Source: Rhodocyclaceae bacterium
Lineage (GTDB): Bacteria; Pseudomonadota; Gammaproteobacteria; Burkholderiales; Rhodocyclaceae
DNA: 64,000 nucleotides
Direction: 5' to 3'
NCBI GenBank assembly: GCA_018261935.1
Contig: JAGTRP010000015.1
Location: 62,001-126,000 of the forward strand
Shown: one piece after another, positions 56,903 through 64,000 of the stretch
Numbering within the stretch: position 1 is the first letter of the stretch
Layout: each line of letters begins with the position of its first letter
Made by a program: the position numbers and the translations under genes
Notes under the pieces: model-generated
What the model saw: only the letters and a program-made list of their open reading frames with translations
Told to the model about the DNA's origin: nothing
The model's database searches: none

Positions 56903-57603
56903 TGAAGCACTACATCCCTTACCACCAGTTGCCCGAGGGCGGTATTCCGCCGCCGGTCACCATCTACGGGCCGGGCGTCCGCTGGTGGCACTGGATCAAT
57001 GGCCTGCTGGTGCTGGTGCTGTGCGTCACCGGCTACTTCATCGGCGTGCCGCCGCCCTCCGCGCTGGGCGATCCTTCCTCGCTCTACATCATGGGCTGGA
57101 TACGCTTCCTGCACCTGGCCTCCGGCTACCTCTTCGCCCTGCTCGCCATCGCACGGCTTTGGCTCACCTTCGTCGAGAAAGGCATCTCCCATCACCTGTT
57201 CGTGCCGGCCATCTGGCGCGCCGAGTGGTTCGACGGCTTCATGCGGCAGATCCGGTGGAACCTGCTGATCAACGACCAGCCGAAGCGCTACGTCGGCCTC
57301 AATCCGCTGGGCGGCATCGCCATGTTGCTGATGTATGTACTGCCCGGCTTCATCATCATCGTCACCGGCTTCGCCATGTATGCCGAGGTCACGGGGCACG
57401 ACAGCTGGCAATACGCGCTGTTCGGGTGGGTCACCACGATCTTCGGCAATACCATGGACCTGCACGTCATCCACCGGCTGGCGATGTGGGTGATGGCCGG
57501 CTTCGTCTGTATCCACGTCTACATCGCCGTGCGCGAGGACGTGATGTCGCGTCAGACCATGATCAGCTCGATGCTTTCGGGCGAAAGGCAGTACCGGCGA
57601 TGA
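56902..57603 (+). CDS. hyaC: Hydrogenase b-type cytochrome subunit (HyaC/HoxZ)
   Basis: 233 residues with four membrane helices. Heme-ligand His positions are visible in RWWHWINGLL, RFLHLASGYLF and LHVIHRLAMW. It anchors the hydrogenase and passes electrons to quinone. The ATG shares its A with the hyaB stop (TAATG). Confidence 0.94.
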
Positions 57604-58094
57604 TGGCAGCGGACGGCAATACCGTGCTGCTCGGCATCGGCAACGTCCTGTGGGCCGATGAGGGATTCGGTCCGCACGTCGTCGCGCGCCTGCAGGAGCG
57701 CGGCGATCTGCCCCCCGCGGTCGAACTCGTGGATGGCGGCACCCAGGGGCTCTACCTGCTACCCCTGGTGCAGGACGCCGCCCGGATGATCGTTTTCGAC
57801 GCCGTCGATTTCGGCCGGCCACCGGGCGAAATGGTCGTACTGCGCGACGGCGCAATTCCGGCCTTTTTCGGCCAACGCCCCCTCAGCCTGCACCAGACCG
57901 GGTTCACCGACGTGCTGGCCGCCGCTGAACTGACCGGACGCTGCCCGCGGGCCATCACGCTGATCGGCGTGCAATACGCCAACATCGAAACCTGGGGCGG
58001 CGGGCTCTCCGCCGCCGTCGCCGCCGCCATCGACCCGGCTATCGAAATGAGCCGGCGCGAACTGCAATCGTGGAAGGAAATGCCCCATGCCTGA
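57600..58094 (+). CDS. hyaD: Hydrogenase maturation endopeptidase (HyaD/HoxM)
   Basis: 164 residues. Canonical [17 protein letters not shown] (acidic nickel-binding pair), IVFDAVDFG and the His region [11 protein letters not shown]. It cleaves the HyaB tail after nickel is in place. Overlaps the hyaC stop (ATGA) and the following chemoreceptor gene by 8 bp. The partner chaperones HyaE/HyaF (HoxO/HoxQ), commonly next, are not found. Confidence 0.92.
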   Translation: MMAADGNTVLLGIGNVLWADEGFGPHVVARLQERGDLPPAVELVDGGTQGLYLLPLVQDAARMIVFDAVDFGRPPGEMVVLRDGAIPAFFGQRPLSLHQTGFTDVLAAAELTGRCPRAITLIGVQYANIETWGGGLSAAVAAAIDPAIEMSRRELQSWKEMPHA

Positions 58095-59730
58095 CGACCA
58101 CGCCGGAACCTATGACCGGACCCTGAACCTGCTCGGCAAGATCAGCGTCGCGCTGTTCGGCTTTGTCGACAACGTGCGCATGTTCCGGGTCGGGAATTTC
58201 ATCACGGTCTTCACCCTGGTCCTGCTCGCCGCCGGCTTTGCCGGCACCAGCCTGGCTTTCAAGTCGGTGGCCCAAATCACCGGCGTCTGGCGCGACTTCG
58301 ATTCCGGTCTCGCCCGCCGCATCGATCTGCTCGGCCACTTCCAGCACTATCTGGGGCATGGCGGCGTGGCGCGCAGCTGGCCCGCCGCCCGCCAGGGCGA
58401 CGCGAGTGCGCGACAAGCCGTCGCAGAAGCCCTGCTGAAGGTGCGCGAGGGCTTCCCTGCTTTCCTCAACGCCAACCCTTCTGAAGCGGAAAGAGCGCAT
58501 CTGGCCGTACTGGAAAAAACTGTCGCCGCCTACGAGCGCGCGCTCGCCGGCGGCGACATTTCGCCCGAGGAGGAAAACGCCGGCAGTGCCGCGCTAGTCG
58601 GCATCAAGTCGGCGCTGGCGGAACGGCGCAAGGTCGGCGCCGATGGGGTCGAGGACGCCATCTGGTCGCTGTCGATCAAGGTGGGCGGCATCATGTTCGC
58701 AGCCGGCCTCATTCTCGCCGTATTCGGCCTGTTTACCTTCTGGTTCATCCGCTTTCGCGTCGCCATCCCCCTCACCGAAATCAACACGACGATGAGCGGC
58801 TTATCCGGCGGCGACACGCGTGTCGCAGTGCCCTTTACCGCCAAATCCGACGAGGTCGGCGAAATGGCGCGGGCCGTGCAGGTCTTCAAGGACAACGCAA
58901 TCGTCAAGCTGCGCATGGAAGTGCAGAAACAGCAGGTCGCGCAAAGCGTGCAGGAAACCGCGACGGAACTGGCGCAACTCACCCGGACGGCGCGAGCCGC
59001 CACCGGCGAACAGGCGACCGCCGCCGCGAGCATGTCCGCCGCCACTGAAGAGCTCAGCGTCAGCATTGACCAGGTGGCCGACAACGCCGAGCGAGCGCTC
59101 GACGCCACCCGCGAAACCGTCGCCGCCGTCAAGGAAGGCGAGCAGGCCGTGCGCGAAACCATCACCGTGATGGAGGAAACGGCCACGCTCGTGGGGCTTG
59201 CCACCGGCAAGGTGGATGAACTCGCCCAGCAGAGCGAACGCATCCATGAAATCGTGGCCATCATCCAGGGCATCTCCAAACAGACCGACCTCCTGGCGCT
59301 CAACGCCTCCATCGAAGCGGCACGCGCCGGCGAGGCGGGGCGTGGCTTCTCGGTCGTCGCCGACCAGGTGCGCGAACTGGCGGAAAAGACCAACACCTCC
59401 GCCCTCGGCATCGGCGCCATTCTTTCGCAAATCCAGCACCAGATGAAGGAAGTCACCACCGAAGTGACCAGCGCTTCCGGCAAGGCCACCGAAAGCGCGG
59501 CCCGCTCGCGCATAGTGGGTCAGGCCCTGACGCAAATCGACCAGCGTGCCGGCATGGTCGCCGGCGCCATGGCCGATATCGCCAACGCCGCCCGGGAACA
59601 GAGCAGCGCCGGTCACGACATCGCGCAACAGGTCGAAATGGTGGCCGCCTCCTCGGAGACCGTCAGGGTGCAGATCAACCGCATCGACGAACTGACGCGC
59701 GGGCTGAGCAGCACCGTGACAAATATTTGA
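58087..59730 (+). CDS. Methyl-accepting chemotaxis protein co-encoded with the uptake hydrogenase
   Basis: 547 residues. Short cytoplasmic N-terminus, TM1 (~36-56), a helical periplasmic sensor domain (~60-198) with a His cluster [11 protein letters not shown] (H84, H87, H91), TM2 (~199-221), HAMP (~222-275) and the signalling domain with the conserved hairpin ([38 protein letters not shown]). It should control CheA/CheW and hence swimming. The ATG lies 8 bp inside hyaD, so it is the fifth gene of the hydrogenase operon. The sensor domain ligand is unknown; H2-linked redox or energy taxis is inferred from context. Confidence 0.88.
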   Translation: MPDDHAGTYDRTLNLLGKISVALFGFVDNVRMFRVGNFITVFTLVLLAAGFAGTSLAFKSVAQITGVWRDFDSGLARRIDLLGHFQHYLGHGGVARSWPAARQGDASARQAVAEALLKVREGFPAFLNANPSEAERAHLAVLEKTVAAYERALAGGDISPEEENAGSAALVGIKSALAERRKVGADGVEDAIWSLSIKVGGIMFAAGLILAVFGLFTFWFIRFRVAIPLTEINTTMSGLSGGDTRVAVPFTAKSDEVGEMARAVQVFKDNAIVKLRMEVQKQQVAQSVQETATELAQLTRTARAATGEQATAAASMSAATEELSVSIDQVADNAERALDATRETVAAVKEGEQAVRETITVMEETATLVGLATGKVDELAQQSERIHEIVAIIQGISKQTDLLALNASIEAARAGEAGRGFSVVADQVRELAEKTNTSALGIGAILSQIQHQMKEVTTEVTSASGKATESAARSRIVGQALTQIDQRAGMVAGAMADIANAAREQSSAGHDIAQQVEMVAASSETVRVQINRIDELTRGLSSTVTNI

Positions 59731-59769
59731 CGCAACCCGATGGCTGGCTCCGGGAATTCACTGTAGGTT

Positions 59770-59811
59770 TTGATTCTGCTCAATCTGCCGGTACACTGGC
59801 GTGTTCATAAT
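59770..59811 (+). promoter_or_regulatory. FNR-like class II promoter for ccmABCDEF
   Basis: TTGAT-tctg-CTCAA (59770-59783, one mismatch from consensus) and a -10-like CATAAT (59806-59811). If transcription starts ~59818 the box is centred at -41.5, the exact class II position. Confidence 0.55.
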
Positions 59812-59845
59812 TCATCGCTGATTTTCCGCGCTTTTTTATCTGCCG

Positions 59846-60460
59846 ATGCTGGAAGCCCACAATCTGGAATGCGTGCGCGGCGAACGCCGCCTGTTCGCCG
59901 GCCTCGGCTTTCGGCTGGAGGCGGGCGAGCTCCTTTACCTGCAGGGCAGGAATGGCGCCGGCAAGACCAGCCTCCTGCGCATGCTCATCGGCCTGCTGCC
60001 GCCGGAGGACGGGGAAATCCGCTGGCAGGGCGAATCGATCAAGAGCCTGGCCGACGAATACCGCGGCAACCTCTGCTACCTGGGCCACCACAACGCCATC
60101 AAGGAAGAGCTCACGCCCCTGGAGAACCTGATGGCCGCCGCCCGCCTGGCGGAAGAAGAAATCTCCGAGGACGACGCCCTCGACGCCCTCGAACAGGTGG
60201 GCCTGGCCGGCCGCGAGGACCTAGCCTGCAAATACCTCTCCCAGGGCCAGAAGCGGCGCGTGGCGCTGGCCCGACTGGTGAAGGAGAAGCGCCTCCTGTG
60301 GGTGCTGGACGAGCCCTTCGTCGCCCTCGACGTGGCCGCCGTGGCCTGGCTCGCCGGCCTCATCGGCGCCCATCTCCAGCGGGGCGGCCTGTGCGTCATG
60401 ACCACCCACCAGCCGGTGGACATCCCCGCCGGCGCCGTCAAGGAATTGCGCCTCTCCTGA
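59846..60460 (+). CDS. ccmA: Heme exporter ATP-binding protein CcmA
   Basis: 204 residues. ABC ATPase with Walker A GRNGAGKTS, signature LSQGQKRRVALARL and Walker B WVLDEPFVALD. With CcmB, CcmC and CcmD it releases holo-CcmE for cytochrome c maturation. First gene of the ccm cluster, 115 bp after the chemoreceptor, with an FNR-like promoter in between. Confidence 0.95.
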   Translation: MLEAHNLECVRGERRLFAGLGFRLEAGELLYLQGRNGAGKTSLLRMLIGLLPPEDGEIRWQGESIKSLADEYRGNLCYLGHHNAIKEELTPLENLMAAARLAEEEISEDDALDALEQVGLAGREDLACKYLSQGQKRRVALARLVKEKRLLWVLDEPFVALDVAAVAWLAGLIGAHLQRGGLCVMTTHQPVDIPAGAVKELRLS

Positions 60461-61128
60461 TGCTGAAAATCGTCGCAGCAGTGATCGGCCGTGATCTCAA
60501 ACTGGCCATGCGCAGACAGGCGGACATCGTCTCCGCCCTCTTCTTCTTCGTCATTGTGGTCAGCCTCTTCCCCCTCGGCATCGGCCCGGAGCCCGACCTC
60601 CTGCGCAAGCTCGCCCCCGGCGTGCTGTGGGTGGCGGCCCTGCTGGCCACCATGCTGTCCCTGCCCCGCCTGTTCGCCGACGACCACCGGGACGGCACCC
60701 TGGAGCAGCTCGCCCTGGCGCCCCATCCCCTCGGCCTCGTGGTGCTGGGCAAGGTGGTCGCCCACTGGCTGGTTTCCGGCCTCCCCCTGGCGCTGCTGGC
60801 GCCCGTGCTGGGCCTGCAGTTCGACCTTTCCGCCGACGCCCTGCTGGTCCTCACCGGCGCCATCCTCCTCGGCACGCCGGCCCTTTCCGGCATCGGCGGC
60901 ATCGGCGCCGCCCTCACCCTGGGACTGCGGGGCGGCGGCGTACTGTTGTCGCTCCTGGTCCTGCCCCTGTATATTCCTGTGTTGATTTTCGGTGCCGGCG
61001 CGGTGGACGCCACCGTCACCGGCCTCGGGCCGGAAGCCCACCTGTCGCTCCTGGCTGCCCTTACCTTCGCCGCCCTCGGCTTCGCCCCCTGGGCCGCCGC
61101 CGCGGCCCTCAAGATCGCTCTGGAATGA
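60460..61128 (+). CDS. ccmB: Heme exporter membrane protein CcmB
   Basis: 222 residues, six membrane helices, with ADDHRDGTLEQLALAPHPLGLVVLGKVVAHW, a conserved CcmB segment. Inner-membrane partner of CcmA. TGATG coupling to ccmA. Confidence 0.94.
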   Translation: MLKIVAAVIGRDLKLAMRRQADIVSALFFFVIVVSLFPLGIGPEPDLLRKLAPGVLWVAALLATMLSLPRLFADDHRDGTLEQLALAPHPLGLVVLGKVVAHWLVSGLPLALLAPVLGLQFDLSADALLVLTGAILLGTPALSGIGGIGAALTLGLRGGGVLLSLLVLPLYIPVLIFGAGAVDATVTGLGPEAHLSLLAALTFAALGFAPWAAAAALKIALE

Positions 61129-61874
61129 ACGCCCGCTTCCATCTCTACCACTATGCCTCCCCGGCCACCTTCTACCCCCTGGCCGGCAAGCTCATTCCCG
61201 TTTTCGCCGCCCTGGCCGTCGTCTTCGGCCTGGCCGGCCTCTACCTCGGCCTGCTGGTCGCCCCCACCGATTTCCAGCAGGGGGAGGGCTACCGCATCAT
61301 CTTCATCCACGTGCCGGCCTCCTGGATGTCCATGTTCATCTATCTGGTGATGGCCTTCTGGGCCGCCATCGGGCTGGCCTTCAACACCCGGCTCTCCGGC
61401 ATGATGGCCACCGCCCTGGCCCCCACCGGGGCGCTCATGGCCTTCCTCTCCCTGTGGACCGGAGCCCTGTGGGGCAAACCCATGTGGGGCGCCTGGTGGG
61501 TGTGGGACGCCCGGCTCACCTCCGAACTGATCCTGCTCTTCCTCTACATCGGCTTCATCGCCCTGCAGTCGGCCATCGACGACCCGCGCCGGGCCGACAA
61601 GGCGGGCGGGGTGCTGCTCCTGGTGGGAGTGGTCAATGTGCCGGTCATCTATTTCTCGGTGAAGTGGTGGAATACCCTGCACCAGGGCGCTTCGGTGAGC
61701 CTCACCCAGTCCCCCTCCATGGCGACCACCATGCTCTGGGGCATGCTGCTGATGGCCCTGTGCTTCTGGATGTATTCCATCGCCGTGGCCCTCATGCGGG
61801 TGCGCACCATCCTCCTGGAGCGGGAACGCCATACCGAGTGGGTGAAGGAAATGTTGGCCGGAGAAACCAAATGA
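61125..61874 (+). CDS. ccmC: Heme-handling protein CcmC
   Basis: 249 residues with six membrane helices, the tryptophan-rich motif WGAWWVWD (121-128) and flanking periplasmic His (IHVPASW, H62; NTLHQGA). It loads heme onto CcmE. The ATG overlaps the ccmB stop as ATGA. Confidence 0.95.
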   Translation: MNARFHLYHYASPATFYPLAGKLIPVFAALAVVFGLAGLYLGLLVAPTDFQQGEGYRIIFIHVPASWMSMFIYLVMAFWAAIGLAFNTRLSGMMATALAPTGALMAFLSLWTGALWGKPMWGAWWVWDARLTSELILLFLYIGFIALQSAIDDPRRADKAGGVLLLVGVVNVPVIYFSVKWWNTLHQGASVSLTQSPSMATTMLWGMLLMALCFWMYSIAVALMRVRTILLERERHTEWVKEMLAGETK

Positions 61875-62071
61875 TCCACTGGAACAGCTTTGCCGACTTC
61901 CTGGCCATGGGGGGCTACGCCGGCTACGTCTGGGGCTCCTTCGGGGCCACCGCCCTCATCCTTATCCTCGAACCTCTCTTCATTATTCGCCGCCGCAAGG
62001 AAACTATTTCGCGTCTGAAGCGTCAAATGCGCGCCGAATTGGCCAGCTCTTCAAGGAACTCCGTCGAATGA
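61871..62071 (+). CDS. ccmD: CcmD small membrane protein
   Basis: 66 residues: one membrane helix ([24 protein letters not shown]) followed by a basic, helical tail. Interacts with CcmC/CcmE to release holo-CcmE. ATGA overlap with ccmC, and its end overlaps ccmE. Confidence 0.88.
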   Translation: MIHWNSFADFLAMGGYAGYVWGSFGATALILILEPLFIIRRRKETISRLKRQMRAELASSSRNSVE

Positions 62072-62562
62072 AAACCCGACACAAGCGCCTCGCCCTCATC
62101 GGGGGCGCCCTCGTCATCCTGGGCGTCATCGCCGCCCTGGTGCTGAATGCCCTCAACAGCAACATCGCCCTCTTCATCTCCCCCACCGAGGTGGCCGCCG
62201 GCAAGGCGCCGAAGGAAAAGGTGTTCCGCATCGGCGGCCTGGTGAAGCAAGGCAGCCTGGCCCGCCAGGCCGACGGCGTCACGGTGAGCTTCGTGGTCAC
62301 CGACAACGAGAAGGACCTCACGGTCAATTACAAGGGCATCCTTCCCGACCTCTTCAAGGAGGGCAAGGGCGTGGTCGCCCAGGGCAAGCTCGCCGGCGAC
62401 GGCCTGTTCGTGGCCAACGAGGTGCTGGCCAAGCACGACGAGAACTACATGCCGCCGGAAGCCGCCAAGGCGGTGGGCGACGCCCATGCCCGGGCGACTG
62501 CCGCCAAGCAGGCGGGCAGCGCTTCCGCCACCGGGCCGGCCAAGCCCGCCGGCGCCAACTGA
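62068..62562 (+). CDS. ccmE: Heme chaperone CcmE
   Basis: 164 residues. N-terminal membrane anchor, OB-fold periplasmic domain, and the heme-binding motif [11 protein letters not shown] with the covalent His123 and Tyr127. It carries heme from CcmC to CcmF. The Ala-rich C-terminal tail is typical. Confidence 0.95.
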   Translation: MKTRHKRLALIGGALVILGVIAALVLNALNSNIALFISPTEVAAGKAPKEKVFRIGGLVKQGSLARQADGVTVSFVVTDNEKDLTVNYKGILPDLFKEGKGVVAQGKLAGDGLFVANEVLAKHDENYMPPEAAKAVGDAHARATAAKQAGSASATGPAKPAGAN

Positions 62563-62575
62563 GGACCGCCAGGAC

Positions 62576-64000
62576 ATGATTCCCGAACTCGGCCATTTCG
62601 CCCTCATCCTCGCCTGCGTCGTCGCTGCCGCCCTCGGCACCCTGCCCCTCCTCGGCGCCCACTACAACCGCCTCGCCTGGGTGGCCATGGCGCGGCCCGC
62701 CGCCCGGGCCCTGGCGCTGCTGGTGACCTTTGCCTTCGCCTGCCTGACCCAGGCCTTCGTCGCCAACGACTTCTCGGTCCTCTACGCAGCCCAGCACTCC
62801 AATTCCCTGTTGCCCCTGCAATACCGCATCGCCGGCGTCTGGGGCGGCCATGAGGGCTCCCTGCTGCTGTGGATGCTGATGCTGTCCTGGTGGGCCTTCG
62901 CCGTTTCCTTCTTCTCCCGGCAGCTGCCGGAGACCATGGTGGCCCGGGTCCTCGGGGTCCTCGGCCTGGTGGCCGCCGGCTTCCTGCTCTTCATCCTGGT
63001 CACCTCCAACCCCTTCGAGCGCCTGCTGCCCGGCGCCGAGGAAGGCCGCGACCTCAACCCGCTCCTCCAGGACCCGGGCCTGGTCATCCACCCGCCGCTC
63101 CTCTACATGGGCTACGTCGGCTTCTCGGTGGCCTACGCCTTCGCCGTCGCCGCCCTCCTCTCCGGCCAGCTGGACGCCGCCTGGGCCCGCTGGTCCCGGC
63201 CGTGGACCACGGCTGCCTGGATTTTCCTCACCCTGGGCATCGCCATGGGCTCCTGGTGGGCCTATTACGAGCTGGGCTGGGGCGGCTGGTGGTTCTGGGA
63301 CCCGGTGGAAAACGCCTCCTTCATGCCCTGGCTGGTAGGCACCGCCCTGGTCCATAGCCTGGCGGTGACGGAAAAGCGCGGCAGCTTCAAGAACTGGACC
63401 GTGCTGCTGGCCATTTCGGCCTTTTCCCTCTCGCTCCTGGGCACCTTCCTGGTCCGTTCCGGCGTCCTCACCTCGGTCCATGCCTTCGCCACCGATCCCC
63501 GGCGCGGCATCTTCATCCTCGTCTTCCTGGCCGTCGTCATCGGCACCTCCCTGGCCCTCTTCGCCTGGCGGGCCCCCAAGGTCGGCCTGGGCGGGCGCTT
63601 CGGCCTGGTGTCCCGGGAATCCATGCTGCTCACCAACAACGTGCTGCTGGTGGTGGCCGCCAGCACCGTGCTGCTGGGCACCCTCTATCCCCTGATCATC
63701 GACGCCCTCGGCCTGGGCAAGATCTCGGTCGGTCCTCCCTACTTCAACACCGTCTTCGTGCCGGTGATGGCGCCGGTGCTGTTCCTCATGGGCATCGGCC
63801 CCTTCGCCCGCTGGAAGCAGGCCTCCCTGCCCGAACTGCTGCGGGTGGTGCGCTGGGCCTTCGCCGCCGCCGTCCTGGTGGCCGTGGGGCTGCCCTTCGT
63901 CTACGGCAGCTGGACGCCCCTGGTGGGCCTGGGCCTCTTGCTCGCCGCCTGGATCGCCGTCACCGCCGCCCTTAACTTTGCCGAGCGGGTCCGGCACACC
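62576..64000 (+). CDS. ccmF: Cytochrome c heme lyase subunit CcmF (3' truncated by window end)
   Basis: 475 residues are visible, open to the last base; the full protein is ~650. WGGHEGSLLLW and the tryptophan-rich WGGWWFWDPVENASFMPWL motif are diagnostic, with ~10 membrane helices so far. It ligates heme to apocytochrome c with CcmH. ATG 13 bp after the ccmE stop, with AGGAC near it. Confidence 0.96.
   Translation, partial: MIPELGHFALILACVVAAALGTLPLLGAHYNRLAWVAMARPAARALALLVTFAFACLTQAFVANDFSVLYAAQHSNSLLPLQYRIAGVWGGHEGSLLLWMLMLSWWAFAVSFFSRQLPETMVARVLGVLGLVAAGFLLFILVTSNPFERLLPGAEEGRDLNPLLQDPGLVIHPPLLYMGYVGFSVAYAFAVAALLSGQLDAAWARWSRPWTTAAWIFLTLGIAMGSWWAYYELGWGGWWFWDPVENASFMPWLVGTALVHSLAVTEKRGSFKNWTVLLAISAFSLSLLGTFLVRSGVLTSVHAFATDPRRGIFILVFLAVVIGTSLALFAWRAPKVGLGGRFGLVSRESMLLTNNVLLVVAASTVLLGTLYPLIIDALGLGKISVGPPYFNTVFVPVMAPVLFLMGIGPFARWKQASLPELLRVVRWAFAAAVLVAVGLPFVYGSWTPLVGLGLLLAAWIAVTAALNFAERVRHT

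Overview
The window is GC-rich chromosomal DNA from a Gram-negative proteobacterium, most likely a betaproteobacterium of the Rhodocyclales type (inference from gene content and the R. eutropha-like hydrogenase gene order; no rRNA is present to confirm it). It has almost no intergenic space, operons joined by ATGA/TGATG overlaps, and a strong hydrogen-metabolism theme.

Layout. 0-8.7 kb: housekeeping genes (3' end of a propionyl-CoA carboxylase alpha subunit, a DegP-type lipoprotein protease, Hsp20, a DHH phosphoesterase, a large malic enzyme). 8.8-11.5 kb: a nickel/H2 block, nikR - HupT/HoxJ-like histidine kinase - NiCoT nickel permease, with a NikR-like operator just before the permease. 11.7-29.5 kb: an AAA ATPase, an RND efflux operon with a divergent TetR regulator and a perfect operator, a LysR-controlled transporter/OsmC block with two matching dyads, an RbbA-type ABC exporter operon and a small membrane channel protein. 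29.6-32.9 kb: a mobile-looking patch (secreted nuclease, hairpins, a 9-bp tandem array, an excisionase-like/PIN toxin-antitoxin pair, a dense GTCAC motif cluster, a broken integrase).

33.0-45.9 kb (minus strand): hoxV-hypA-hypB-hypF-hypC-hypD-hypE, then hoxX-hoxA-hoxB-hoxC. This is the order of the Ralstonia membrane-bound hydrogenase locus, but without its structural genes at one end and without hoxJ at the other. HoxBC is a classical H2 sensor, HoxA its NtrC-type regulator, and the likely partner kinase lies 22 kb away beside nikR.

46.5-53.7 kb (minus strand): a second, different cytoplasmic-type [NiFe] hydrogenase with its own maturation protease, transcriptionally fused to a PAS histidine kinase/REC hybrid, a single-domain response regulator and a GAF/HD-GYP protein. 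It reads as an H2-to-cyclic-di-GMP signalling operon (group 2c-like).

54.0-59.7 kb (plus strand, divergent): hyaABCD for an oxygen-tolerant, Tat-exported group 1 uptake hydrogenase, translationally coupled to a methyl-accepting chemotaxis protein, behind a perfect FNR/ANR box. 59.8-64 kb: ccmABCDEF cytochrome c maturation genes (ccmF cut by the window end), also behind an FNR-like site.

Together the window encodes H2 oxidation, nickel supply and metallocentre maturation, two H2-sensing modules with different outputs (transcription; cyclic-di-GMP) and a chemoreceptor co-expressed with the uptake hydrogenase. The most noteworthy proposal is that this organism couples H2 availability to motility and lifestyle decisions as well as to hydrogenase transcription.
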